From positions 1-36,619 of the forward strand of contig WYBW01000191.1 of assembly GCA_011525685.1 (NCBI GenBank): 36,619 nucleotides of DNA, in the 5' to 3' direction. This stretch comes from Verrucomicrobiia bacterium. GTDB lineage: Bacteria; Verrucomicrobiota; Verrucomicrobiia; Limisphaerales; JADLHS01. Position 1 is the first letter of the stretch. Every line of letters begins with the position of its first letter. The position numbers and the translations under genes are program-made. Below, one piece after another: positions 8,101-14,742 of this stretch. The notes below the pieces were generated by a model that had not been told where the DNA came from, did not search any database, and saw only the letters and a list, made by a program, of their open reading frames with translations.

Positions 8101-8608
8101 GGTGCTCCTCGGCTCGCCCGCCTTGAACACCGGCCAATCCAGCCTGGCGGCCGATCAGCGCGGACTCCTGCGCCTCCATGGCACCGCCGCCGACAAAGGC
8201 GCCTACGAACTGCAACCCGAGATTTACAGCTTCTGGGCCGGCTACACCTTTCCCGCGAACACGCCCGCCGACCAGCGCGCCATCGGCGCCGATCCCGACG
8301 GCGACAACATCCCCAACGGCATCGAGCAAGGCACGGGCCGCAACCCGCTGGTGTTCGACGCAACCTCCACGGTCGTGCCCATCGGCCTCCAGGGCGCGAA
8401 CTTCGTGCTGGAATTCCATCGCTCCGTGCTCGTTGACCCGACCAAATTCCGCGTCGAATACACCTTTGACTTCCAAAGCTGGAGATCGTTTCCTGTCTCG
8501 TATCAAAACTTGGGCACGGTCGGCGCAACCACCGAACTGATTCGGGTGCTGATTCCCACCTACGCCCACCTACCGCAGACATTCGCCCGCTTGACCTACA
8601 CGCCCTAG
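5192..8608 (+). CDS. Secreted right-handed beta-helix protein with three long internal repeats
   Basis: A 1138-residue exported protein. The ATG at 5192 is chosen because it gives an immediate signal peptide (MMLFFDAFQRG through a hydrophobic stretch ending VVTRA, cleavage near residue 34). Three related units start near residues 42, 371 and 690. Each opens with VTT-hydrophobic-(A/V)DEDDGTS and GTGTSLREAI, then shows glycine-rich repeats such as GGAIYN and CTLSGN, and ends with DQRGVARPQ. This is the pattern of parallel beta-helix, polymorphic outer membrane protein-like repeat domains. The C-terminal part (from about residue 1011) has an ADPDGDNIPNGIEQGTGRNP calcium-loop-like motif and a final beta-rich module usual in verrucomicrobial secreted proteins. 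It is probably cell-surface or extracellular, possibly adhesive or polysaccharide-binding. No beta-barrel translocator is visible. Both flanks consist of MFS remnants and small mobile elements. Confidence 0.85.
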   Translation: MMLFFDAFQRGVCRMVQVSCVACALAFSAVVTRADDTLVIVVTTIVDEDDGTSDPGVGTGTSLREAINRANTDGVNSEIVFDEAVFAAPRKTITLNGTPLPTLVADGPLFICTLLIQAPSAGVEISGNNTSRIFSLNESAQVTMRGLTLRNGNAQGGSGGAIYNWGLLLLDSCTLESNSAAQGGAIYSATGTFYPLTLRNCTLSGNTSTSWGGAIYNDEGEAFIQSCTITQNTAPSGQGGGLAAYGGIGNLTEVVNSIIAGNNGTDVDSVLDDDIRIVSTGYNLVGDGNAITGIFNQTGDVIGNTDPGLAPLADNGGRTKTHALQVTSPARDTGNTPLAVDQRGVARPQPSSHLDDKGAFEFNAFNESLVVTTLADEEDGTSDPAWGTGTSLREAIKYANTDGVNSVITFSESVFAAPRKTITLTGQLLVQSNGTLSITAPAAGVEISGNDATRIFELATGADVTLTGLTIRNGNSGPGGAIFNIGGTLLVDACTLSGNNGGDGGAIFTQSATTRLRNSTLTGNHASSSGGAVFNAGGGLALIESCTITSNTAPVGRGGGIASSGNPTARTVVGNSIIAGNAGSDLDFVSGTSGSDNTFRSDGYNLIGFGNAISEFAAIGDVIGNTDPGLAPLADNGGPTRTHALLGTSPAVDTGNTTLANDQRGVARPQSGAHDKGAFDSGAFPGRIVVTTLADEDNGIANPNVGTGTSLREAINAANTDGLNSIITFSESVFAAPRKTIILTNGQLVLHNNGTLAITAPIAGLAISGNNASRVFQVAPDATVTLSGLTIRDGNGSGGGIGGGGGIINDRGTLLLEGCTLTANQTAEGGALYSKTDLSGKTTTLRNCTLSGNTATFMGGAIYNTEGRTILESCTITSNTAPANGGSAVLSLGTVLTRTEVKNSILAGNANTDVDFVFGATNSFQSAGYNLIGDGNGAGAFNQTGDAVIGNGSAGLSALQDNGGRTFTHAVLLGSPALNTGQSSLAADQRGLLRLHGTAADKGAYELQPEIYSFWAGYTFPANTPADQRAIGADPDGDNIPNGIEQGTGRNPLVFDATSTVVPIGLQGANFVLEFHRSVLVDPTKFRVEYTFDFQSWRSFPVSYQNLGTVGATTELIRVLIPTYAHLPQTFARLTYTP
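5315..8215 (+). repeat. Three tandem ~960-990 bp coding repeats
   Basis: Units begin at about 5315, 6302 and 7259 (spacings 987 and 957 bases) and are similar at both DNA and protein level. For example, the segment encoding TFSESVFAAPRKTI is nearly the same in units 2 and 3. They could support unit gain or loss by recombination. Confidence 0.8.
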
Positions 8609-8640
8609 CCGGTGGCTGCACAATCTCACGAGAAGGTGAA

Positions 8641-8769
8641 GTGGGGCAGGTCTCCGACCTGCCGGTTCAAGGAGTCTCCGACTCCGTGAACTCTGCTGGC
8701 AATGATCTGAACGAACGGGAACTGGCCTCCAGAGGAGGCCGCAACCGTCAGGTCAGAGACCTGACCCAC
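8641..8769. mobile_element. 129 bp MITE-like element with inverted ends, copy 2
   Basis: Same length as the copy at 4843-4971, with the same inverted termini (GTGGGGCAGGTCTCC at the left, AGACCTGACCCAC at the right) and only a few base differences. It lies 32 bases after the stop codon of the beta-helix gene and directly before the MFS fragment at 8776. Confidence 0.8.
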
Positions 8770-8775
8770 ACTCAA

Positions 8776-8959
8776 CCGCTGGCCATCTTGGCGAACGACG
8801 ACAACCCGTCGCTCACCCCCTCGATGATCCCCAGCCACGCCGCCGCCACGCCCATCGTCGCCAGAAACGCCGGCATCACCGTCGTGGCGATCTCATGCGA
8901 CCAATCCGCGCACAACGACGCCAGCCCGATGCCCAGCACCGTGCCATTGAGCCAGCGCG
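8776..8959 (-). pseudogene. MFS transporter fragment, N-terminal part (copy of 1701-1884)
   Basis: These 184 bases align without gaps to 1701-1884 of the intact gene, with few substitutions. The frame is still open and encodes RWLNGTVLGIGLASL, on through HEIATTVMPAFLATMG, to SSFAKMASG, about 61 residues matching residues 28-88 of the transporter. The rest is cut off by the 129 bp element on the left and by the methyltransferase cassette on the right. The preserved frame suggests the truncation is recent. Confidence 0.85.
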
Positions 8960-9014
8960 AGTGGTGTGCGGTGGTTACATCCGATGACATTCGACTTCGT
9001 GTCGGCGACAATGC

Positions 9015-9968
9015 TCACCGCGTCGGCAATCGAGCCGTGGCACGGCCCACCGAATACTCGCGCGTGGGCTGTTCGAAGAAAGCAAACTGCTCCGCTTCCA
9101 TTGACTCGCGCTGAACTGCGGCAACCGGGAAGCTGGTGATTAACGCTTCAATCATTGGATGCCGCAGGTCTTCCGTCGAACCAACGTGATAGAAATGCTC
9201 GCGGGTGAGAAGGTGAAATCGCGAATCGCTCCAGTTCCGCTCAATCAGGGTGTTTGTCCTGAACTCGTTGCTGTGCCACGTCGAGAGGATGAACTCGCAT
9301 GGAAGTGCCTTGAGCAAGCTCGCGAGTTCCATTTCGTCCGCTTCCGACCATGAGTTGAAGTAGTCAACGTGCCGGCCGGCATACGGGGGATCGGCATAAA
9401 TCAAATCACCCGCCTTCGCATCGGCCAGCGTTTTGCGAAAGTCCTGAGCGACAAATGTCCAGTCGTGGGTGGCAAGCACTTCGCCGATACGCCTGACCTG
9501 ATTCACAATTTTTGTGACGTAAGCCTGAGCAAACCGCTCGGGCTTGTGTCCGTAGGGCACGTTGAACTTGCCGTAGCGGTTGAATCGCATCACACCGTTG
9601 AAACAGGAGCGGTTCAGAAAAAGAAAATCCAGGGAGCTTGGGCTGCTGTTGAAGCGCTCGCGGACGGTGTAGTAGTAATCCTCGCCGGTCGTCCGCAGTT
9701 TCTCGCCTTCATCTGTCAGAAACGCCTTTACGATGGCAGGCGTCAGTTTGCCCTGCTGAATTTCCTGATAGAGCCGGATGATGTGGACGTTGGAGTCGCA
9801 CAGCAGCGCCCGCTTTGGCTGGACATTGAGCGGCACAACGCACGACCCGCAAAACGGCTCAACCCATCGCTCGAAGTTCTGCATCTGCGCCAACCGGCGA
9901 ATCTCCTCGACCAGCTTCGTTTTGATGCCCTGGCATTTCAGCGGCGGGACTAGCGGCGGCGCGCTCAT
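9015..9968 (-). CDS. EcoRV-type DNA adenine-N6 methyltransferase
   Basis: A 317-residue alpha-class (Dam/D12-type) N6-adenine methyltransferase. The N terminus PPLKCQGIKTKLVEEI and the segment DFLFLNRSCFNGVMRFN closely resemble M.EcoRV as I remember it. So do DPPYAGRHVDYFNSW (catalytic motif IV, DPPY at 193-196) and the C-terminal HFYHVGSTEDLRHPMIEALI. It should methylate adenine in the site cut by the adjacent endonuclease, predicted to be GATATC. Motif I reads FCGSCVV (39-45) instead of the usual F-x-G-x-G, so a cysteine replaces the second glycine. The ATG overlaps the TGA of the endonuclease gene by four bases (ATGA), which makes translational coupling likely. It is the last gene of the four-gene defence operon. 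Its 3' end lies about 55 bases from the MFS fragment. Confidence 0.92.
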   Translation of the reverse strand: MSAPPLVPPLKCQGIKTKLVEEIRRLAQMQNFERWVEPFCGSCVVPLNVQPKRALLCDSNVHIIRLYQEIQQGKLTPAIVKAFLTDEGEKLRTTGEDYYYTVRERFNSSPSSLDFLFLNRSCFNGVMRFNRYGKFNVPYGHKPERFAQAYVTKIVNQVRRIGEVLATHDWTFVAQDFRKTLADAKAGDLIYADPPYAGRHVDYFNSWSEADEMELASLLKALPCEFILSTWHSNEFRTNTLIERNWSDSRFHLLTREHFYHVGSTEDLRHPMIEALITSFPVAAVQRESMEAEQFAFFEQPTREYSVGRATARLPTR

Positions 9969-10822
9969 TCAGACTCCTCCTCTTTCGCCGGCTCTTGCTC
10001 GGCCAGTTTCGCGATTTGCTTCTCATGCGCGCGTAACACGTCAATCCCGCGTTTCTTGTATTCGACGTAGCTCTTCAGATTTGTGTAGGGCCGCGCCACG
10101 TTCAGCGCCTGCGCCATGTCCCGCGTCAGGTAGAACATCCAGTAATCGTCATACACTTCCTCGCCCAGCTTTGCAAACGGCCCTGTCCCATTCACCAGTT
10201 CGTCAATCAGCGTCACCGAACCGATGTTCTTCGTGTTCCCGCTCCCGGGCCGAAACGACGCAATGCGAAACTTCGGCTGCGCGAAGAACTGAAAATCCCG
10301 AATTACCGACGGAATCTTTGGCAGATCATCGAGCGTAAACTGCTTCCGCTCGTCCGCCACGTCATCGCACTTTGAGTAGATTACCCCAAGCACGAAATGC
10401 CCCGCATACTGGCCGTAGGGGTAGAGCGTGTTCTTGTTGCTGTCACGATTCCTGAAATAGCCGGTGAACGCGCCCAGCGTCATGCCGTTCACTTCTGTCG
10501 CGCTCGTGCGATACGTGCTCTTGATGTCCACCGCAAACTTCCGTCCCGACGCCTCGTGCGTGAACGTCAGATCGGGATAGAAATTCTGCTGCGGGCAAAG
10601 CTCAATTTTCAGCCCGTGTTTCATGCCGAACTCGACAAACATCGGAAACAGCAAGAGTTCGAGCACCTTCGAAACAATCTTCGTGTCCACCGAAATCGTG
10701 TAGATGCGGCGATACACGTCAATGAACCCTTTGATGATCCACTCGCCCTCATTCGTTGCGACCGCTTTGGCGAACGACGCCGCGTGTGTCTGGAGTGCTT
10801 TGAGAAACTGGTCGGAGGTCAT
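9965..10822 (-). CDS. EcoRV-type Type II restriction endonuclease
   Basis: A 285-residue protein (EcoRV itself is about 245). The active site is recognisable: E55, then PD84 in NFYPDLTF, then D99-I-K101 in KFAVDIKSTYRT, matching the E45, D74, D90 and K92 arrangement of EcoRV. The segments NTLYPYGQYAGHFVLG and PGSGNTKNIGS (residues 192-202) match the EcoRV fold. The latter corresponds to the recognition loop that reads GATATC in the major groove, so the same blunt-cutting specificity is expected. The ATG at 10820-10822 (MTSDQFLKAL) lies 11 bases after the Argonaute stop codon, and the gene overlaps the methyltransferase by four bases. The C terminus carries an extra Glu/Lys-rich tail (EQEPAKEEESE). 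Confidence 0.92.
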   Translation of the reverse strand: MTSDQFLKALQTHAASFAKAVATNEGEWIIKGFIDVYRRIYTISVDTKIVSKVLELLLFPMFVEFGMKHGLKIELCPQQNFYPDLTFTHEASGRKFAVDIKSTYRTSATEVNGMTLGAFTGYFRNRDSNKNTLYPYGQYAGHFVLGVIYSKCDDVADERKQFTLDDLPKIPSVIRDFQFFAQPKFRIASFRPGSGNTKNIGSVTLIDELVNGTGPFAKLGEEVYDDYWMFYLTRDMAQALNVARPYTNLKSYVEYKKRGIDVLRAHEKQIAKLAEQEPAKEEESE

Positions 10823-10833
10823 GGCGTGCTTGC

Positions 10834-12324
10834 TCAGATGTAATACTTGAAATTCGGTTTGTGCTGTTTGACCGTCCGGTTGCTGACCAGGATTTCCCCG
10901 ACAGCGCTGGAAAAGTGTATCGTGACGGGCTGGTTTTCGCCAAGCTTGCAAGAGTTGTAGTTCAGCTTCGTCAGGGCGAAAATGTCCCGCGCCACCTGCT
11001 CCACGTCTGCTGTGCCGTGTTGGACATCAATGCACAACGGTTGAGGAACTTCCGAGCCATCGTAGGTGCGGAGACGCGGCTTGAGTCCCGAACCCCACAG
11101 AAAACCACGCTTTGCTGTCACCTGCCAAAATGTCCCGCGCAACACCGGGCGAGTCCCTGCGCCATACAACCGCAAGCCCAGGCGTTCCGGCGCGACGCGA
11201 ACCGCGACCAGCTTCACGCCTTCGGGACAAGCCGCTTGGTAGCCTGCGAACTCCTCCTCGTTCACCGACGAGCGACAATGCAGGAACACTTCGGTGAGTC
11301 TCTTCCCGTGAAGCGATTGGTAGGTGCTTAACACGCCGGACAGCAGCCGGCGGGCACTTTCCCGGTTCAAGTGATATTCGCCCTTGCGTTCGGAATACCA
11401 GCGGCCCTCATCGCCGAGGAACACCACTCCGTCACCATCGTCCAGAAACATCTGCGCCGCGCTACAAGCCGTGTGCGCGGCGTGCGTGTTCTTGAACGAC
11501 ACACCCACGTAGCAAACGCCCTCACGCACGCCGCTCAATTTCCACGGCTTCCCGCCGGCTTTGTAGTAGAGCGCCGTGGACAAGTTCCACGCGCGGTCGG
11601 ACAGCGGCGTAAGATGCCGCACGCCGAACCGCTTGTCCGCCGCCACAAGCCGGAGCGTGGATTCGCGGACGATTTGAATCGGAATCTCCAACTCCATCAC
11701 CCGCGCCTTGATCTGACGGCGGAAATCAACCGAATACGAGTATTGCTCCGGCTCGTAAGCTTCGAAGAAGTCCCCCATCTGGCAGCGCAATTCTCGCTCC
11801 TGTTTGCTAAGCCGGTGGCCATGCCCGCCTTGGATTCGCGACAGCGGGCGGCAGTTCGCGTGAACAATGTCCGGCACAACAACCACGAAGAACCGAAATG
11901 GCTCATCCGACTTCTTCGCTGCGCGGATTCGGCTCAAAAACAGTGACACCACGCCGAACACCCGCTTGTGGTCATCACACTCGGTTACCGCATTCTGCAA
12001 ATCTTGTCCGTCGAGTTCTTCCACCCAAGACGGCTTGTCCGGAAGCACCGCATGAAATGCCTCCTCAAACCCCGGGAAATGCGGCCAAAGCACTTCGTCC
12101 AAGTTGCTATCCGTCGGGATCGGCCGGTTGATCGCCTCCACGAATTCGCGGAACGCAGCTACACCCGACTTCGTTCCCACGACGCCGTAGCACAGGTGCG
12201 ACGGCTTTTCGATTCCCTTGGAATCCACCGGGCCAAGTAGCGTGAGGCCGTCGCGCGGATGCTCCAGACGCTCCCCGGACGCGAACTCAAGCTGCGGTTC
12301 ATCGAACACCGTGACGTTATTCAT
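10834..12324 (-). CDS. Short prokaryotic Argonaute (MID-PIWI) of a SPARTA-type system
   Basis: A 496-residue protein of the size expected for short pAgo, containing only MID and PIWI regions. In the PIWI part the first catalytic position reads CYVGVSFKN (271-279) rather than the Asp-containing strand of active Argonautes, and the later position reads HCRSSVNEEEF (from 349) without Asp. It is therefore most likely catalytically dead, which is the rule for short pAgos. Together with the TIR-APAZ partner it would bind an RNA guide and sense complementary invader DNA. Its ATG overlaps the TIR-APAZ stop by eight bases (ATGAATAA), so the two are translated together in near-equal amounts. The C terminus ends KPNFKYYI, as in other short pAgos where the tail is buried. 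Assignment rests on motif reading and gene context. Confidence 0.88.
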   Translation of the reverse strand: MNNVTVFDEPQLEFASGERLEHPRDGLTLLGPVDSKGIEKPSHLCYGVVGTKSGVAAFREFVEAINRPIPTDSNLDEVLWPHFPGFEEAFHAVLPDKPSWVEELDGQDLQNAVTECDDHKRVFGVVSLFLSRIRAAKKSDEPFRFFVVVVPDIVHANCRPLSRIQGGHGHRLSKQERELRCQMGDFFEAYEPEQYSYSVDFRRQIKARVMELEIPIQIVRESTLRLVAADKRFGVRHLTPLSDRAWNLSTALYYKAGGKPWKLSGVREGVCYVGVSFKNTHAAHTACSAAQMFLDDGDGVVFLGDEGRWYSERKGEYHLNRESARRLLSGVLSTYQSLHGKRLTEVFLHCRSSVNEEEFAGYQAACPEGVKLVAVRVAPERLGLRLYGAGTRPVLRGTFWQVTAKRGFLWGSGLKPRLRTYDGSEVPQPLCIDVQHGTADVEQVARDIFALTKLNYNSCKLGENQPVTIHFSSAVGEILVSNRTVKQHKPNFKYYI

Positions 12325-13672
12325 CGCCGTCCTGTGTTTCCGGTTCGTCGAGTTCCAGATCCTGATCCGGCCACTCCTCGACGTCGTCATCGCTTGGCGC
12401 TTCCGTCTCGAGAATTGCCTCGTTCAATCCGCGTGGCGAAGTCAGCGCGACCAACCCCGGTTCAAGCACCAGATCGTCCGCGCCCGCCGGCGGCAGGCTC
12501 GTCAGCAGATGCTCCGCAGCCATGACGCGATTCAGCCACTTGGCGTTATACCACATCTTCGTCATGCGCCGTCGTCGCGGCCCGACGCTCTTGTCCACAA
12601 TCGCGTTGCCCTGCTCGTCGAAGAACATCAGCGTCGGCGTCAACTGCACGTAAAAGCCCTTGTCGAGACCGCGCGCCAGCCGGAGGCGAAAGGCGAAGTG
12701 ATGATGGTTTACCTCCTGCACTCCGCCTGCGCGCCGAAACGTGACTCTGCCCCGGATGCGCAACCAGGTCTTCTTCCCCCTAAAGTCGGGAAAGCAGAGC
12801 TTTCCGTCCTCAGAAAACGTCTCCGGAAGGAAGAAAGTCTCCTTCAGTTTCGGGTTTGGGTGCTCCCGACAACCAGCCTTCGTCAACCGGCGTGCCAGCG
12901 CCTTCATGATGAGACTGGCAGAAATGTCGCGGGCGCGGACGTTGCGGAACAACTCGCACTCCGCCCACAGCAATTGCTCCGGCGTCGGTTCGATGAAGTC
13001 CGCGAACTCAGGCGGTGGCGGAATCAGAGCCACGAGCGCATCCTTCGCAATTTCGTAAAAGGCCCACGTCGCTTCAAGCTGCTTCCAATCCTCGGATTCC
13101 ATTCTACGGCCGACCCTGAACACCCGCAAAATGTCTTGGAACGATTTCACACGGACGATGTTCGTGAGCAGTTGCTCGCCCGTGTCGTTCACCAAATCCT
13201 CCCCGCGCGGAAAACTAGACGCCGCCAGCGGTGCGGCGTTCGCCAGCGAACGCGGTGCGGAAATCGAATCCAGCTTCTTGAGCAATGCCCGCCAGCCGTT
13301 CGCCCACCCGCGCGTGAACGAGATGTAGGAAACCGTGGTGGTCAGCCAATCCAGTTCGCTCCCGTCCACCTTCAAGGGAATCATGAAATCGGGAATCTTC
13401 CGCTGCTCGGCGATGCGCTGCGCCAGCGTCCGCTCGCTCGTCGGCTTCTGCTTCCGCAACGAGTATTCGGAAATCAGGGCCAGCATCCGAAACGTCCGGT
13501 GCTTGATGGCGTCGTCAATCGTCTGCGGCCACGGTTCACCGCCCAGCAACTTCATCTGGTCGAACCAGACCGGATGTCCGCGTGCCGCCAGTTTCCGCAC
13601 CAACCACACTGCCAGCGTCGCGTCTTCCATCGCGTAGCTGATGAACAGGTGTGTTGGGTTCTGATTTGTCAT
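12317..13672 (-). CDS. TIR-APAZ effector protein of a SPARTA-type system
   Basis: A 451-residue protein. The N-terminal TIR domain (about 1-140) begins MTNQNPTHLFISYAMEDATL, with the beta-A strand and box 1 typical of TIRs. VWLVRKLAARGHPVWFD and the segment ALISEYSLRKQKPTSERTL follow; E80 is the best candidate for the catalytic glutamate of an NAD-consuming TIR. The remaining ~300 residues fit the APAZ region that docks on short Argonaute. In known SPARTA systems guide-directed recognition of invader DNA makes the complex oligomerise and deplete NAD(P)+, killing or arresting the cell; the same role is inferred here. The ATG at 13670-13672 is preferred because it starts directly at the TIR fold; the longer open frame upstream runs through MFS-derived sequence. 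The first gene of the operon, with only about 80 bases to the MFS fragment at 13752. Confidence 0.9.
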   Translation of the reverse strand: MTNQNPTHLFISYAMEDATLAVWLVRKLAARGHPVWFDQMKLLGGEPWPQTIDDAIKHRTFRMLALISEYSLRKQKPTSERTLAQRIAEQRKIPDFMIPLKVDGSELDWLTTTVSYISFTRGWANGWRALLKKLDSISAPRSLANAAPLAASSFPRGEDLVNDTGEQLLTNIVRVKSFQDILRVFRVGRRMESEDWKQLEATWAFYEIAKDALVALIPPPPEFADFIEPTPEQLLWAECELFRNVRARDISASLIMKALARRLTKAGCREHPNPKLKETFFLPETFSEDGKLCFPDFRGKKTWLRIRGRVTFRRAGGVQEVNHHHFAFRLRLARGLDKGFYVQLTPTLMFFDEQGNAIVDKSVGPRRRRMTKMWYNAKWLNRVMAAEHLLTSLPPAGADDLVLEPGLVALTSPRGLNEAILETEAPSDDDVEEWPDQDLELDEPETQDGDE

Positions 13673-13751
13673 TGTTGCAACTCGGCCATTCGACGCTGAT
13701 GGTAATCGGCCTTCCCGGTTTACGCACGCCAGAACAGAACGGCGTTGCTTC
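13673..13751 (-). promoter_or_regulatory. Short leader that should hold the SPARTA-EcoRV operon promoter
   Basis: This gap of 79 bases is the only non-MFS sequence upstream of the four-gene operon. I could not pick clear -35 and -10 boxes. Either the promoter is weak or unusual, or transcription starts inside the MFS remnant. Confidence 0.3.
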
Positions 13752-13867
13752 CCAGCCACCCGGGAATCAACGTCAGCGCGAACAACGCTGGATGATGATG
13801 CCCCACCAGCGGCAGCAACAGCAGCGCCGTCGCCGGGCCGACGATTGCCCCCAGCGTGTCCATCCAC

Positions 13868-13893
13868 CCTCCGTAGCAGGGCTACTGCGGTGG
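13868..13893. repeat. 26 bp REP-like palindrome, second copy
   Basis: Same sequence as 4423-4448 apart from a base near the end (CGGTGG for CGGAGG), at the same position within the MFS fragment. Confidence 0.7.
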
Positions 13894-13929
13894 ACGGGTC
13901 ATCCGCTCAAACCCGAACGCGCGCCCGGT

Positions 13930-14222
13930 AGAGCCTGTCTGCAAATTGCAAGGGGTGCTGCGGCGAGGGATTTTGGCGGTGGGCAAGGCGGCGAGTCCGA
14001 GCCGGACGGGCCACCGTCGCATCCCCGCAGCGGGCTGTGACCGACGAGCCAACGCCGTCCACGGGCAAAAGACCCGCTGCCCGGAGGGTTTTCGCGCAAA
14101 GCACCGTCTGGCTTCGTTGCTCCTCAGTCACAGGGCGTTGGCAGCCATGCTCCTTCGTAGCGCCTCGCCATCCAGTCCTTCGCGCGAAAACAGCGCCCCT
14201 CGGAATTTTCAGACAGGCTCTT
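13930..14222. mobile_element. 293 bp MITE-like element with inverted ends, copy 2
   Basis: Left end AGAGCCTGTCTGCAAATT and right end AATTTTCAGACAGGCTCTT give a terminal inverted repeat of about 18 bp with one mismatch, better preserved than in copy 1. The position in the MFS fragment is the same, which means insertion preceded duplication. Confidence 0.75.
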
Positions 14223-14329
14223 CAGTCTCCGGCGTGACCGACCCCGCCAGCAGCGCCTTGCACACCGGCGTGCGCAGGCTGCGCCCGAACCAGGCCGTCG
14301 CCCGCGCGGCTGGTCAGTTCTTCCACAGA

Positions 14330-14695
14330 TCACGCCCCGCCCGCCCGCTCTTGCGCGTGTTGCTCATCCAGGTCGCGCAGTTGTTCGATGATGGCGACGA
14401 GTTTGCGGCCGGTGGACGTGAGGCGGTAGTCCACGCGTGGAACTTTGCCGGGCGTCTCCTCCCGCACGATCAAGGCGTAATCCAGCAGCTTGCGCAGCCG
14501 TTCGTTGAGCACCTTGGTCGAGATGCCGGGAATGAACCGCTCCAGTTGGCCGGGCCGCGTGATGCCGCGTCCGATGGCCGCCAGCACGCCGGCGGACCAC
14601 TTGCAGCCCACCACGTCCTCCAAGCGGCGATAAGCGTTGCGTTCGGGTAGCGACAGGGCATTGGCCTTGCGGCCAGGTTTGGTCTTGGTCGTCAT
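14330..14695 (-). CDS. HxlR-family winged-helix transcriptional regulator
   Basis: A 121-residue regulator of the usual HxlR length. The core reads LEDVVGCKWSAGVLAAIG, then RPGQLERFIPGISTKVLNERL (split across the recognition helix), LLDYALIVREE, and VDYRLTSTGRKL. These follow the conserved G-x-K-W, I-S-x-K-x-L-x-x-x-L and Y-x-L-T-x-x-G pattern of the family. HxlR proteins are dimeric DNA binders that often respond to aldehydes, disulfide stress or other redox signals; this one has a single Cys near position 30 (VGCKW) that could serve as a sensor. It is divergent from a CxxC thioredoxin-like gene, with a palindrome in between that is a natural operator candidate. Its stop lies about 20 bases from the MFS remnant. 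Confidence 0.9.
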   Translation of the reverse strand: MTTKTKPGRKANALSLPERNAYRRLEDVVGCKWSAGVLAAIGRGITRPGQLERFIPGISTKVLNERLRKLLDYALIVREETPGKVPRVDYRLTSTGRKLVAIIEQLRDLDEQHAQERAGGA

Positions 14696-14742
14696 GCGCC
14701 CAGACTAGCCCGTTGGCGCGCGGAAATCAGCCGGGAACAAAA

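Larger units (their letters stand above)
13752..14309 (-). pseudogene. MFS transporter pseudogene, middle part, carrying two inserted repeats
   Basis: 13752-13867 matches about 1360-1475 of the intact MFS gene, 13901-13929 matches the following bases, and 14230-14309 matches about 1507-1590. The 26 bp palindrome (13868-13893) and the 293 bp element (13930-14222) sit at exactly the same sites as in the copy at 4303. The whole unit is therefore a direct repeat of about 540 bp relative to 4303-4842. The frame is broken. Confidence 0.85.

Noticed and set aside
5315..8215. CRISPR-like repetition
   Set aside because: The periodicity is about 960-990 bases and coding; no short direct repeats with spacers and no cas genes were seen.
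12317..13672. Reading the pAgo partner as a Sir2-APAZ protein
   Set aside because: The N terminus has the TIR pattern (HLFISYAMEDA, then HPVWFD), not the Rossmann-type G-A-G-x-S pattern of sirtuins.
12218..13699. Plus-strand open frame of about 490 codons
   Set aside because: Antisense shadow of the TIR-APAZ gene, with an unlikely Arg/Gln-rich composition.
13673..13867. N-terminal extension of the TIR-APAZ protein
   Set aside because: The extra residues come from MFS-derived and leader DNA; the TIR fold starts at the ATG at 13672.
14330..14695. Control of the SPARTA operon by the adjacent HxlR regulator
   Set aside because: The regulator is separated from the operon by the MFS remnant and 293 bp element, and its dyad lies on the other side of its gene; no similar dyad was seen upstream of the operon.
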